Assembly (NCBI GenBank): GCA_000493965.1
Contig: AWNV01000005.1
Location: forward strand, 49,641-113,640
DNA length: 64,000 bases
Reading direction: 5' to 3'
Origin: Candidatus Aminicenans sakinawicola JGI OTU-1
GTDB taxonomy: Bacteria; Acidobacteriota; Aminicenantia; Aminicenantales; Aminicenantaceae
The notes beneath the pieces are model-generated. The model was not told the DNA's origin. It worked only from the letters and a program-made list of their open reading frames with translations, and did no database searches. Both the position numbers and the translations under genes were made by a program. Shown here piece by piece: positions 8,801 through 16,915 of this stretch; within the stretch, counting starts at the first letter, position 1, and each line of letters starts with the position of its first letter.

Positions 8801-8898
8801 TTTCGTGTTTATAAAATAGAACGGTTTGCTATAATAGGGATTCGAATCATTGGTGTGCCAGTAGCTCAGCGGATATAGCGGTGGACTTCGAATCCAAA
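8801..8898 (+). pseudogene. Broken copy of tRNA-Arg: promoter plus 5' half only
   Basis: These 98 bases align without gaps to 12369-12466, which hold the promoter and first 44 positions of the intact tRNA-Arg. The tRNA part begins at 8855. Its acceptor strand has decayed (GTGCCAG instead of GCGCCCG) and one D-arm base has changed (GATATAGC for GATAGAGC). Similarity stops at TCCAAA, just after the anticodon stem; no T arm or 3' acceptor follows. It cannot form a tRNA. It is the left flank of the island at 9-11.9 kb. Confidence 0.85.
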
Positions 8899-9019
8899 TC
8901 CCCACTTCTTTTGCTTTCTCCATCTATCCGATTATCAAGAGAACAAATTCTAAACGCATTTATTCCATGGAAAATTTTAGATTTTTTCAATTATTGGACC
9001 TTTATATTCTAGATGGGAA

Positions 9020-9047
9020 TAATAAAAACGTAATTACGTCTTTATTA
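9020..9047. other. 28-bp near-perfect palindrome at the island's left end
   Basis: The sequence is symmetrical about ACGTAATTACGT, with AT-rich arms (TAATAAA on the left, TTTATTA on the right) and a single mismatched pair. It lies 122 bases inside the broken tRNA copy and 87 bases beyond the stop of the minus-strand pentapeptide gene. No T-run follows on either strand, so a simple terminator is unlikely. A protein-binding operator or a recombination site is possible. Confidence 0.5.
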
Positions 9048-9133
9048 ATAAGAAGTGTAAATACCTCTTAAGGTTTCCTTGTTTCACAATCGTTAGGTTG
9101 GGGATGAAAGGCCTCGGCTTCCACTTGCCTCAA

Positions 9134-10048
9134 TTATTCTTCCCATGGCTTTTCTAAGAGATGAGGAAAATCTTTTTTAATTATTTCCATATGCATCTGG
9201 TTTAATTTGGCGTTATAAAGTGTCTTAGCTTGCGTGAGCTGTTCAATTCCTAGATGTAGGGATGTTTGCATTTTAGCATATAACAGTTCTGCTCCTTTGA
9301 GATTAGCACCTAATAGGTTAGTTTTTTCAAGATTGGCTCCAGCGAGATTTGCTTCCTGAAGGAAAGCATCAGTGAGGTTGGCATCTTCTAGATTTGATTT
9401 TTTTAGGTTTGCAAACCCAAGATCGGCTTCCTCTAGGTTAGCCTCCATTAAATTGGCGCCTTGGAGGTTAGCCTCCACAAGAACTGCTTTTTGAATATCA
9501 GCTTTTGAGAGGTCGGCTTCCTGAAGATTAGCCTGGCCAAGATTGGCTTCCTTAAGATTAGCAAACCCGAGATCGGTTTGTTGAAGATTAGAACCAAAGA
9601 GCGTTGCTCCCTGAAGGTTTATTTTTAAGAGATTAGCGCCTTGAAGTTGAACACCACCTAACTCAGCGTTTTTAAGATAACAATAAGAAATATCTATTTC
9701 GGTAATATCATTTCTATTTAGTCTCTTGATATTGCCTATTATTCTAAATTTAGCTTCTTCAGATTCCCAAAATTTAAAATCGTCAATTTCGTCATGGTAT
9801 CTTTTATTGTCAAGCCTTTTTTCACCTAATTTGTGCAATGCAAAGATAAAAATACCTATTACAAGGATGTCGAGTAACATCCCGTGAGCCTCTACCAGAA
9901 TATTTTTGTAAAAATCTGCGTCATAACCATATTTAAATAACGTTAGCCCAATCACAACTACTGAAGCAAAAACAAATGCAACAAAGGAAGCTAAAATGGG
10001 CTTAGCACCCATTCTCTCAATATTTAATATACATGTTCTTTTTGTCAT
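9134..10048 (-). CDS. Membrane-anchored pentapeptide-repeat protein
   Basis: 304 residues from the ATG at 10048, which has GAGGA five bases upstream; a start four codons earlier would lie across that site. Two membrane segments at about 18-38 and 55-72 are followed by a short cytoplasmic linker. About 28 pentapeptide repeats of the A(N/D)Lxx type then run from about 120 to 260, ending in a charged tail. Pentapeptide repeats fold as a right-handed quadrilateral beta-helix. Function is not determined by the fold: some members mimic DNA and protect gyrase, others act in membranes or with toxins. It sits on the same strand as, and downstream of, the restriction-modification pair inside the duplicated-flank island, so a defence or maintenance role is possible (inference). 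Confidence 0.8.
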   Translation of the reverse strand: MTKRTCILNIERMGAKPILASFVAFVFASVVVIGLTLFKYGYDADFYKNILVEAHGMLLDILVIGIFIFALHKLGEKRLDNKRYHDEIDDFKFWESEEAKFRIIGNIKRLNRNDITEIDISYCYLKNAELGGVQLQGANLLKINLQGATLFGSNLQQTDLGFANLKEANLGQANLQEADLSKADIQKAVLVEANLQGANLMEANLEEADLGFANLKKSNLEDANLTDAFLQEANLAGANLEKTNLLGANLKGAELLYAKMQTSLHLGIEQLTQAKTLYNAKLNQMHMEIIKKDFPHLLEKPWEE

Positions 10049-10128
10049 TATAATCCTCATCAGGGTTCCAATCGCCTCGTTCTCGTCAACCTAAAGTACG
10101 GATTACCGTGATGAACCTCGTGGTGAAT

Positions 10129-10155
10129 CCCGCCATAAACCTCATTTAAGGCGGG
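10129..10155. other. Short inverted repeat between restriction gene and pentapeptide gene
   Basis: CCCGCC (10129-10134) pairs with GGCGGG (10150-10155) around a 15-base loop. It lies downstream of the restriction gene on the minus strand. No T-run follows on that strand, so it is at most a weak terminator or an mRNA-stabilising hairpin. Confidence 0.35.
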
Positions 10156-10237
10156 AAAATAGCTTAATTTTTTGATTGACTCTCTTATAATCTGACAATT
10201 AGCGCAGCCAAACTGCAATATTCACATACTTACTTTT

Positions 10238-10849
10238 TTATGGCATTATACCAAGAATAACTAAAGGAACAGCCGGAACCCCTCTACCTTGGCGGATGAC
10301 GTTATAGAATTCACCTTCATAATATGAAACTCCTGAACTCATCTGAGACTGCAGGGCTTTCATTGGAAGGATCTCAATACCTACATCAATATGATCTCCC
10401 ACATAAAAGGCAAGATGTTTCACGAAGAGATCATATGCAACGAATGAATATTTGCCAAACTGAACTTCAATGGCAACACGATCCTTCACAAAATCAGTTT
10501 GGTTATAACTGTAGATCGGTGTTTCTCCGGTCGCTTCAATCTCCTTTTTTTGTTCTTTGGGATTCATTGAAATGATTTTTCTTATGAGCTTTTCATTCTT
10601 CGTAACCCAATAGCTTACTCGACTTTCTTTCCAACCAGCCTTAGTTAGAAGACTTTTGAAATGGAGATTCATATCAATTGGGCTATATAGGAGTTTTCCC
10701 TTCATGCCTTTTTCCTTCGATACTTTTGTTTTGCAAGCCTTTGCATCTACATCCCTGATAACATGCTTGATCTCTCTCCATAGTCCCGGTTTATGAACCA
10801 TTAAAAACTCAAGACCATTCAAATGAGAATAAAGCTCAATAATTTTCAT
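10238..10849 (-). CDS. BglII/BstYI-like type II restriction endonuclease
   Basis: 203 residues from ATG 10849, which overlaps the methyltransferase stop as ATGA and has AGGTG upstream; a GTG at 10861 is the alternative. Residues 119-130 (DF..DRVAIEVQ) contain Asp119, Glu128 and Gln130 with the same spacing as the catalytic Asp84/Glu93/Gln95 of BglII, followed by FGKYSF as in BglII-type enzymes. The C-terminal part (SSGVSYYEGEFYNVIRQGRG, then VPAVPLVILGI) matches BstYI-like proteins. Family members cut GATC-centred palindromes such as AGATCT or RGATCY. The exact site here is unknown. Translational coupling to the methyltransferase is evident. Confidence 0.8.
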   Translation of the reverse strand: MKIIELYSHLNGLEFLMVHKPGLWREIKHVIRDVDAKACKTKVSKEKGMKGKLLYSPIDMNLHFKSLLTKAGWKESRVSYWVTKNEKLIRKIISMNPKEQKKEIEATGETPIYSYNQTDFVKDRVAIEVQFGKYSFVAYDLFVKHLAFYVGDHIDVGIEILPMKALQSQMSSGVSYYEGEFYNVIRQGRGVPAVPLVILGIMP

Positions 10850-11814
10850 TTTGTTGCACACCTTTTGTTTTGCTTTTCCAATAAAGACATTTGCCCAAAA
10901 TCTTGTTTTGTTCTAGAAGGTGCTATCGCTATTCGATTTCCAGCCTGTTTTGGATCATATATTGGCTTATTCATTGGGCGTGTCCTCAAAGCCCCATTGA
11001 TTTCCTGCTTAATTCGGTCCTTTGCAATATCAATATACTTCTTAACTATTTCTGCCCCTACGCCACGACGACCATGTCGAATTGCTGCTATTATCGAAGT
11101 ACCGACACCAAGAAACGGATCAAGCACCCAATCTCCTTCATAAGACATAGAAAGAACTAAACGTTCAATTAATTCTACAGGAAACTGGCATGGGTGTTCT
11201 GTTTTTTCGACATGGTTACTTTTCACGTTTGGAATTACCCAAAGATCTCCAGGATTTTTACCTAATGGGTTACATGAATACTGGCCAGCTTTGGGCCCTT
11301 TAAAATATTTCTTGCCGGGGTATTTTTGAGGTGTCCGAACTGGATCAAGATTGAAAACATAGTTCTCTGATTTTGTAAACCAAATTATAGTCTCATAACG
11401 GCCTGAAAATCTTTTAGAACAATGTAATCCGTGTTCAAAATGCCAGATAATACGGTTACGCATCTTGAGACCAAGACCACGGAAGATTGGATACAAAACA
11501 GTGTCAAGAGGGATGACTGATCCCTTGTCAACATAGTTCCCAACTTGCCAACAAATACTTCCGCATTCAGAAAGAGTTCTTGTGCATTCTTTTATAACAA
11601 TCGCCTGTTGATTAAGGTAATCATCCAATTTCAATCTATTTTCATATTCTTTTCCTATATTATAAGGTGGTGAAGTTACTATAAGTTGCATGGATCCATC
11701 GGGTATATCCTTCAATAAGTCCAAACAATTTCCATGATACACAACGGCAGAATCGGAAGAGTGAAAAATTTCTGATATCTCTATATTCTTAAACATAAGA
11801 ATTTTATTTATCAT
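10846..11814 (-). CDS. Type II DNA methyltransferase (beta-class, N4-cytosine or N6-adenine)
   Basis: 322 residues. The catalytic motif IV TSPPY is at 47-51 and the AdoMet motif I DPFLGVGTS at 232-240, the order of beta-class amino-methyltransferases (IV before I). TSPPY together with resemblance to BamHI- and BglII-type modification enzymes favours N4-methylcytosine, but N6-adenine cannot be excluded. It is the first gene of the minus-strand pair M then R, and its stop overlaps the endonuclease start by four bases. No Shine-Dalgarno precedes ATG 11814; a downstream ATG at codon 7 is possible. An 11-bp direct repeat lies immediately upstream of the start. Confidence 0.85.
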   Translation of the reverse strand: MINKILMFKNIEISEIFHSSDSAVVYHGNCLDLLKDIPDGSMQLIVTSPPYNIGKEYENRLKLDDYLNQQAIVIKECTRTLSECGSICWQVGNYVDKGSVIPLDTVLYPIFRGLGLKMRNRIIWHFEHGLHCSKRFSGRYETIIWFTKSENYVFNLDPVRTPQKYPGKKYFKGPKAGQYSCNPLGKNPGDLWVIPNVKSNHVEKTEHPCQFPVELIERLVLSMSYEGDWVLDPFLGVGTSIIAAIRHGRRGVGAEIVKKYIDIAKDRIKQEINGALRTRPMNKPIYDPKQAGNRIAIAPSRTKQDFGQMSLLEKQNKRCATK

Positions 11815-11815
11815 A

Positions 11816-11858
11816 TCATAAATGACGGTTTCAGCAAAATAAAGTTCTCATAAATGAC
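11816..11858 (-). promoter_or_regulatory. Direct repeat upstream of the methyltransferase, operator-like
   Basis: TCATAAATGAC occurs at 11816-11826 and again at 11848-11858, 32 bases apart (about three helical turns). The first copy ends two bases before the methyltransferase start. Each half is itself partly symmetrical (TCAT...ATGA). Such spacing suits a dimer-binding regulator. No controller-protein gene is present, so autorepression by the methyltransferase is one possibility. Confidence 0.4.
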
Positions 11859-11879
11859 TGTGTCCTCCCTTTAAGCTTT

Positions 11880-12166
11880 CTGCTTTTAGGGAAAAGCTCA
11901 TCAATCTCACTGTAAAGATGCCGGAAGTAATGGATTTGAATATCGATGACGGTTCGGGGGATATTGACTTCGAAGATATTCACGGTTCAATTTCAATAGA
12001 TGATAATTCCGGATCGATAGACATAAGAGATGTCCTGGGTGATGTGACAATAATCGACGGATCAGGCTCCATAAGAGTCAACGGTGTTGAGAAAGACGTT
12101 ATAATTAAAAGAGATGGAAGCGGCAGCGTCAACATATCAAATGTAAAAGGAAGAGTAGTCAAATAG
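11880..12166 (+). pseudogene. Truncated second copy of the DUF4097-like gene
   Basis: Similarity to the gene at 7807-8628 begins near 11880 (TTTTAGGGAAAAGCTCATCAA is shared apart from its edges) and runs to the common end GGAAGAGTAGTCAAATA. The 5' half with the signal peptide is missing. Internally, four DGSG repeats are also gone: the sequence goes from the first DDGSG turn straight to GDIDFEDI, as expected from recombination between repeats. The last 210 bases differ from the intact copy at only about four positions. No ribosome site is present and no functional product is expected. It forms the right flank of the island. Confidence 0.85.
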
Positions 12167-12397
12167 AAATTGTGGAAACTCCTGTAATCTAGTATAAATA
12201 GATATTAAAATCTTTACTGTTTTTTAGAGTGGCTGTGACGTAGAATTTAATTTTTATTTCTTGCATATCTAATAGGAGCTGCCCTGTCCGAATAAAAACC
12301 TTTTTTTCTTTGCGTTATATCTAATCTACAAATCCAGCCAAACAGGAGTGTGCATTTCATGGTTTAAATTTCGTGTTTATAAAATAGAACGGTTTGT

Positions 12398-12403
12398 TAT
12401 AAT
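12398..12403 (+). promoter_or_regulatory. -10 element of tRNA-Arg promoter
   Basis: A perfect TATAAT ends 19 bases before the tRNA. The -35 is weak (GTTTAT near 12375). The same promoter is duplicated upstream of the broken tRNA copy, with CTATAATA at 8829-8836. Confidence 0.55.
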
Positions 12404-12422
12404 AAGGATTCGAATTATTGGT

Positions 12423-12498
12423 GCGCCCGTAGCTCAGCGGATAGAGCGGTGGACTTCGAATCCAAAGGTCGGGGGTTCAAATCCCTCCGGGCGTGCCA
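12423..12498 (+). tRNA. tRNA-Arg (anticodon TCG)
   Basis: The 76-base gene folds as a cloverleaf: acceptor GCGCCCG/CGGGCGT, D arm GCTC..GAGC, anticodon loop CTTCGAA with anticodon TCG, T arm GGGGG-TTCAAAT-CCCTC, discriminator G and an encoded CCA. Position 27-43 is a G-A mismatch, so the anticodon stem has four pairs. It reads CGA codons. Its 5' half and promoter are duplicated at 8801-8898, which marks this gene as the integration target or duplication edge of the island. Confidence 0.93.
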
Positions 12499-12538
12499 CT
12501 TATTACCAAGATTTTGCCTCATAATCAAGAACTTACAG

Positions 12539-14749
12539 TTATTTTTTAGTTAGTTTATGTAGAAAATCGCGGCATTCCTGGGGCGATTCTAAGAAGAATC
12601 TTGCCTTGGTTGTGCTATAGCCGATTTTTATTGAATAGGCAGAAGGTGGCAATACTCTAAACATATCTTCATCCGTCCAATCATCTCCTATGGCTATTAT
12701 GAAATCCCATTTTTTTTGATTTATGATTTTGTTTATCGCTGTGCCTTTATTTACCTCGAGAGGTCTAACTTCTATCACCTTTTTGCCATGAATGACTTGA
12801 AGTTCAGTATTGGCTAGCAATTCGTTGAGATTATCAAACAGCTCACAGGATCTCATTTTTCCTAGATCAGGATTGGATTTTCTATAATGCCATACCAATC
12901 CGAATTCCTTTATTTCCACAAAAGACCCAGGAACCCGTGCTTCATATGATTTTAGTATAGGTTTTATCTGATCTTTCCAATTAGAAGAGATCGTTTTTTG
13001 CTTTTTCCATTCACTCTTCCCATCCGAACGGAGCCAGGCTCCATGTTCTGCAATTAATGAGCATGGAATATCTCCCAACCACTGCTCCATTGTTTGTCTG
13101 TCTCTCCCACTGATTATTACAAGCATATTCTTTGGATTTTTTGCAATCATGAGAAGAATTCTCTTCAACTTTATATCTGGCTTAGCCTCTTCCGGTCTAT
13201 TGCTGAAAGTAATTAGAGTGCCATCGTAATCGAGGAAGAGCAGTCGATTTTTACCGGAACTATAGTCGGTAAAAAGATTTGTTTTCCAACCCCCACTCAG
13301 TTTCAAACATTCACGTTTTGCCTGCGAAGCTTTTGTTTCTTCGAGACTTGTAATAAAGCTTTGAATCCAATGATTTATATCATATTCAAGTATTCGATGG
13401 CGCATGGCTTTCATTCGCTTGGCTTTTTCTTGTTCTGGCATATTTAAAGCTTCTGATAGGGCATTTACTATTTCTTCTTTACTGTTAATGTTTATTACTA
13501 AAGCCTCGCTTAATTCATCGGCTGCCCCTGCTGTTTCGCTCAATATAAGAACACCAAGGTTTTGTGTTTTTGCGGCGACATATTCCTTGGCAACCAAGTT
13601 CATTCCGTCTCGAATAGGGGTAACGAGCGCAATATCGGCTGCAGCATATAGAGGTAAAAGTTTTTCAAAAGGAAAGGACTTATATAAGTAATGAACTGGC
13701 ATCCAATTAGGATTGCCAAAGCGGCCATTTATTTTCCCGATGAGTCTATCAACTTCTTGTTTAAGCAGGAAATAATCTCTGACTTTAGTCCTGGAGGGAA
13801 CACAGACCATAATGTAAATAATTTTGTTGTGCCACTCCGAATTCCTAGACAGAAACGACTCAAAAGCTTTTAAGCGTTGAGGAATGCCCTTGGTGTAGTC
13901 TAATCTATCTACCGAGAGGATGATGGTTTTATCATCTGCAGCGATAGATTTTTTTAATTTATTTATGTCTTTTTGTGTAGAAGTTTTTTGTATTAAATTT
14001 TCAATCTTTTTCGCATCTATGCCCATAGGGAAATTTTCAACTTTAACTGATCTATCTTTTAAAGAGATAGTACCAAACTCATTTTCGTATCCTAAAAGCC
14101 GCAGTGTGCTGCTTAGGAAATGCCGGGCATATTCATAAGTGTGAAAGCCGACAAGATCTGCTCCAAGAAGACCTTGGAGAATTTCATTTCTCCATGGAAG
14201 GATTCGGAATATCTCTGAAGACGGAAAAGGAATGTGCAGAAAGAATCCAATGGCACTTTCTGGATAATAGGCTCGGATCAATTGAGGAAGAAGCATGAGA
14301 AGATAATCATGGATCCAGAAAATATCCTTTGGGTGTGTGATTTCAATGACTTTTTTAGAAAACTTCTGATTAACCTTTTTAAATATTTTCCAGTCGTTTT
14401 CATCAAATGTGCAATATGAGGAAAAATAATGGAAAAGAGGCCATAAAGTTCTATTCGAAAATCCATAATAATACTTGTCAAGTTCAGTGCGAGTTAAAAA
14501 CACCGGGAAACACTGATGCTGGGATATTAGAACATCTTCAACATACTTCTGCTCGCGTGGATTTTCAGGTATGTATCCAGGCCAGCCAACAAAAATAACT
14601 TTTTTCTCCGATTGGAGGCTTCGAAGTCCAGTGGATAAGCCTCCCGGGCTTTGAAGTATGTTTATATTGCCCTTTCTTTTCTGAATAGTGACCGGAAGCC
14701 TGTTGGAAATTGCAACAATTCTCTTATTTTTAGAATATTTTGATCGCAT
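12539..14749 (-). CDS. Bifunctional trehalose-6-phosphate synthase / phosphatase
   Basis: 736 residues. The N-terminal GT20 domain (about 8-470) shows ISNRLPV, GGLSTGL, HDYLLMLLPQ, HIPFPSSEIFR and VDRLDYTKGIPQR, the markers of OtsA-type synthase that joins UDP-glucose or another NDP-glucose to glucose-6-phosphate. The C-terminal HAD phosphatase domain starts near 501, with FLDYDGT (Asp507, Asp509) and GDDWTDEDMF, as in OtsB. The product is trehalose, made in the cytoplasm. It lies 73 bases after the TreT gene on the same strand, so the two are probably co-transcribed. Such fusions are common in eukaryotes and scattered among bacteria. Confidence 0.92.
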   Translation of the reverse strand: MRSKYSKNKRIVAISNRLPVTIQKRKGNINILQSPGGLSTGLRSLQSEKKVIFVGWPGYIPENPREQKYVEDVLISQHQCFPVFLTRTELDKYYYGFSNRTLWPLFHYFSSYCTFDENDWKIFKKVNQKFSKKVIEITHPKDIFWIHDYLLMLLPQLIRAYYPESAIGFFLHIPFPSSEIFRILPWRNEILQGLLGADLVGFHTYEYARHFLSSTLRLLGYENEFGTISLKDRSVKVENFPMGIDAKKIENLIQKTSTQKDINKLKKSIAADDKTIILSVDRLDYTKGIPQRLKAFESFLSRNSEWHNKIIYIMVCVPSRTKVRDYFLLKQEVDRLIGKINGRFGNPNWMPVHYLYKSFPFEKLLPLYAAADIALVTPIRDGMNLVAKEYVAAKTQNLGVLILSETAGAADELSEALVININSKEEIVNALSEALNMPEQEKAKRMKAMRHRILEYDINHWIQSFITSLEETKASQAKRECLKLSGGWKTNLFTDYSSGKNRLLFLDYDGTLITFSNRPEEAKPDIKLKRILLMIAKNPKNMLVIISGRDRQTMEQWLGDIPCSLIAEHGAWLRSDGKSEWKKQKTISSNWKDQIKPILKSYEARVPGSFVEIKEFGLVWHYRKSNPDLGKMRSCELFDNLNELLANTELQVIHGKKVIEVRPLEVNKGTAINKIINQKKWDFIIAIGDDWTDEDMFRVLPPSAYSIKIGYSTTKARFFLESPQECRDFLHKLTKK

Positions 14750-14822
14750 AAAAATTTAGTATAAGTTTACATCAAGTGAGTACACAGTTCAAATTTTCAC
14801 TGCTTTTTAGATGAAGTATATG

Positions 14823-16037
14823 CTAATTGTTATTCAAGAGTTCAATTAAAAGAGATAAATAGTCATCGAGATGACGAGTAATAAGAAAATTTTTTTTTAT
14901 ATATTCTTTTGCCTTTTTCCCCATTTTTCTTGCCAACTTCTCATCTTTTAGCAAGGTTATAATTCTTTCAGCACATCCAGAGATATCGTCAGGGTCAACA
15001 AGAAAGCCTGTTTCATTATCCAATACCTGGTCTGGGATGCCTCCGACGTTTGAGGCCACTATAGGAGTTTCTTTCCACTGGGCTTCTGCGACCGTCAGAC
15101 CGAATCCTTCTCGAATAGATTTTTGGATAATGACTGATGAAATTCTTTGTAACGCATTTACTAGTATTTGATTATCTCCAAGTACAAATAGAACATCCCC
15201 TCTATCTGAATATTTTTGGGCTATTCTCTTCATTTTGTTATATATGATTATTCCCTCGGGATCATCTGGTGCCATGTTATAACAATATATCAAACGACAA
15301 TTGCATTTTTCTTTGACAAGTTTAAATACATTCAAAACTCCCACAGGATCTTTCCAGGGGTCGAATCTAGAAACTTGAGTGATCAAAGGTATATCTGTGG
15401 GGATTGAATATTTTTTCAAGGTTTTTGCAATGAGTTCACTAGATAAATCCATGTTTTTTGGAGACAGTGGATCAATAGAAGGATGTATAACTCTTTGTTC
15501 TATTGGAATATCTGGTTTTTTAAATCGTTTACTAGAGATGACCATTAAATCATAACGAAGAATGAAAGTTTTTATGAAGTTCCACAGATCTGTATTGGGA
15601 TGGGTGATGTCGATGTGACATCTCCACACCCAGGGCTGTATTTTTTTATTGAATTTGATTAGTGGAAGTGGTTGGGGATCATGAACAATAACACAATCAT
15701 GATCGAGATGGGTGAATGTGGAAAATCTGCTGTTTGTTTCCAAGTAAAGGTTCTTTTTATTTTGAGATAAATTTATAGAATTGCCTTGGAGGGCGTTGTG
15801 AAATTTTTTTGTCACTGAAAAAAAATCAGAAGGTCCGATTAAAACTCTCCAACCAGTATCGACTCCGATGTCATTTAATAAAACAATAAGATTGTTCAAG
15901 ATCTCGGCTACACCACCTCCATAAGCGGTCGAGTTGATGTGGACAATGTGCTTGTTTATCAAGTGACGAGCTTTTTTATAGATGTTGCCAATGACTTTTT
16001 CTCCCACTATCGGCAAGTAATCATCAAGACTCTTCAT
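14823..16037 (-). CDS. treT: Trehalose glycosyltransferring synthase (TreT-like, GT4)
   Basis: 404 residues of GT-B fold. The N-terminus has HINSTAYGGGVAEIL, the donor/acceptor loop typical of TreT, and the HDPQPLPLI segment. The C-terminal half carries the GT4 Ex7E region (SIREGFGLTVAEAQW) and the G-G-I-P-D loop. TreT enzymes make trehalose directly from an NDP-glucose and glucose, reversibly. It is the first gene ahead of the OtsA-OtsB fusion, so the operon encodes two independent routes to trehalose. The start at 16037 has AGGAG about nine bases upstream on the minus strand. Confidence 0.85.
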   Translation of the reverse strand: MKSLDDYLPIVGEKVIGNIYKKARHLINKHIVHINSTAYGGGVAEILNNLIVLLNDIGVDTGWRVLIGPSDFFSVTKKFHNALQGNSINLSQNKKNLYLETNSRFSTFTHLDHDCVIVHDPQPLPLIKFNKKIQPWVWRCHIDITHPNTDLWNFIKTFILRYDLMVISSKRFKKPDIPIEQRVIHPSIDPLSPKNMDLSSELIAKTLKKYSIPTDIPLITQVSRFDPWKDPVGVLNVFKLVKEKCNCRLIYCYNMAPDDPEGIIIYNKMKRIAQKYSDRGDVLFVLGDNQILVNALQRISSVIIQKSIREGFGLTVAEAQWKETPIVASNVGGIPDQVLDNETGFLVDPDDISGCAERIITLLKDEKLARKMGKKAKEYIKKNFLITRHLDDYLSLLIELLNNN

Positions 16038-16211
16038 GGTTTACTCTCCTTAATAGAATGAATACCATCATAATATAAGAAGGTATCTATTTATAACATT
16101 TCGCATATCTTGAGTCAAAACTGCCAATATTCACAAGAAAGTGTCTCGATAATGATTCAGGACACAGGCAAAAAGGGAAAAATTCTCAAAAAGCAGAAAA
16201 TAAAACCTTAA

Positions 16212-16469
16212 TTATTTCTCTTTTTCTTGGAGAACTTTCAATTGTTTCTCAGTTTCGTCTATTTTTTTCCTAAGAAATTCTTTTTCTCCTATTTTTGCCA
16301 TATGCAGCGATCTTACAAGTACTCCTAACATGCAAAGCAGAATTAGAATGCTACTAATAGAAGCATTAAATAATGGAACTCTTAAGTCTTGCATGAATGC
16401 AAGGGTACCCACATCTGATAAGTATGATAAAATTGTTACGAAGGCTAATGAAAGAATCCACCATATCAT
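16212..16469 (-). CDS. Small two-helix membrane protein with coiled-coil tail
   Basis: 85 residues, with a strong ribosome site (AGGAGGGAGAG) before ATG 16469. Two hydrophobic segments at about 2-26 and 36-54 are followed by a charged tail (57-85, rich in Lys and Glu) likely to form a short coiled coil. I do not recognise a family. It is on the same strand as the trehalose genes, 174 bases upstream, so it may head that transcript. Confidence 0.6.
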   Translation of the reverse strand: MIWWILSLAFVTILSYLSDVGTLAFMQDLRVPLFNASISSILILLCMLGVLVRSLHMAKIGEKEFLRKKIDETEKQLKVLQEKEK

Positions 16470-16915
16470 TTCTCTCCCTCCTTTTTAATTGTTATGATTG
16501 TTGAATCAATGTTTTTTTAATGTTTTCGTAAACGATTTTTGTATCCGTAAAAAAATGTAGTATAAATAATAACATTTGGGGATATTAGTCCTCATTATTG
16601 TCCCTTCTGTTTAGCGTGACAAAACAATATCAATTAATTAGGAAAGAGTCAACTATATTAAACGCTTTGTTTTGGCATTACATATGTAGGAGCGGAATGT
16701 GGAAAATATGGCCGGACTGCAGTGCAGTTAGAGTACGTATTTACCGCTGGATTTTAAATACAGCTTTGATATTGATAAGATATTTCGAGTAAACCTTTTT
16801 GGATTCTGACCGTATAACTACATGAGTGTATGAGTGTAATTCACATATAACTAAGAGAACTTACAAATGATACTCTTATCCAGGTCTGAAGAGATCATCC
16901 TTTTAGAGGTCTACA
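16470..16915. other. Gene-free stretch between divergent genes
   Basis: This AT-rich 446-base region should hold the promoters of the minus-strand small membrane protein and the plus-strand permease. GTAGTATAAATAATA near 16557-16571 resembles a -10 region, and ATGAGTGT is tandemly repeated at about 16823-16838. A 64-codon frame at 16598-16792 has no ribosome site and no recognisable protein character. I see no RNA gene. Confidence 0.4.

Noticed and set aside
16598..16792. 64-codon frame in the 446-base spacer
   Set aside because: No Shine-Dalgarno, unusual Trp/Ile/Tyr-rich composition and no family resemblance.
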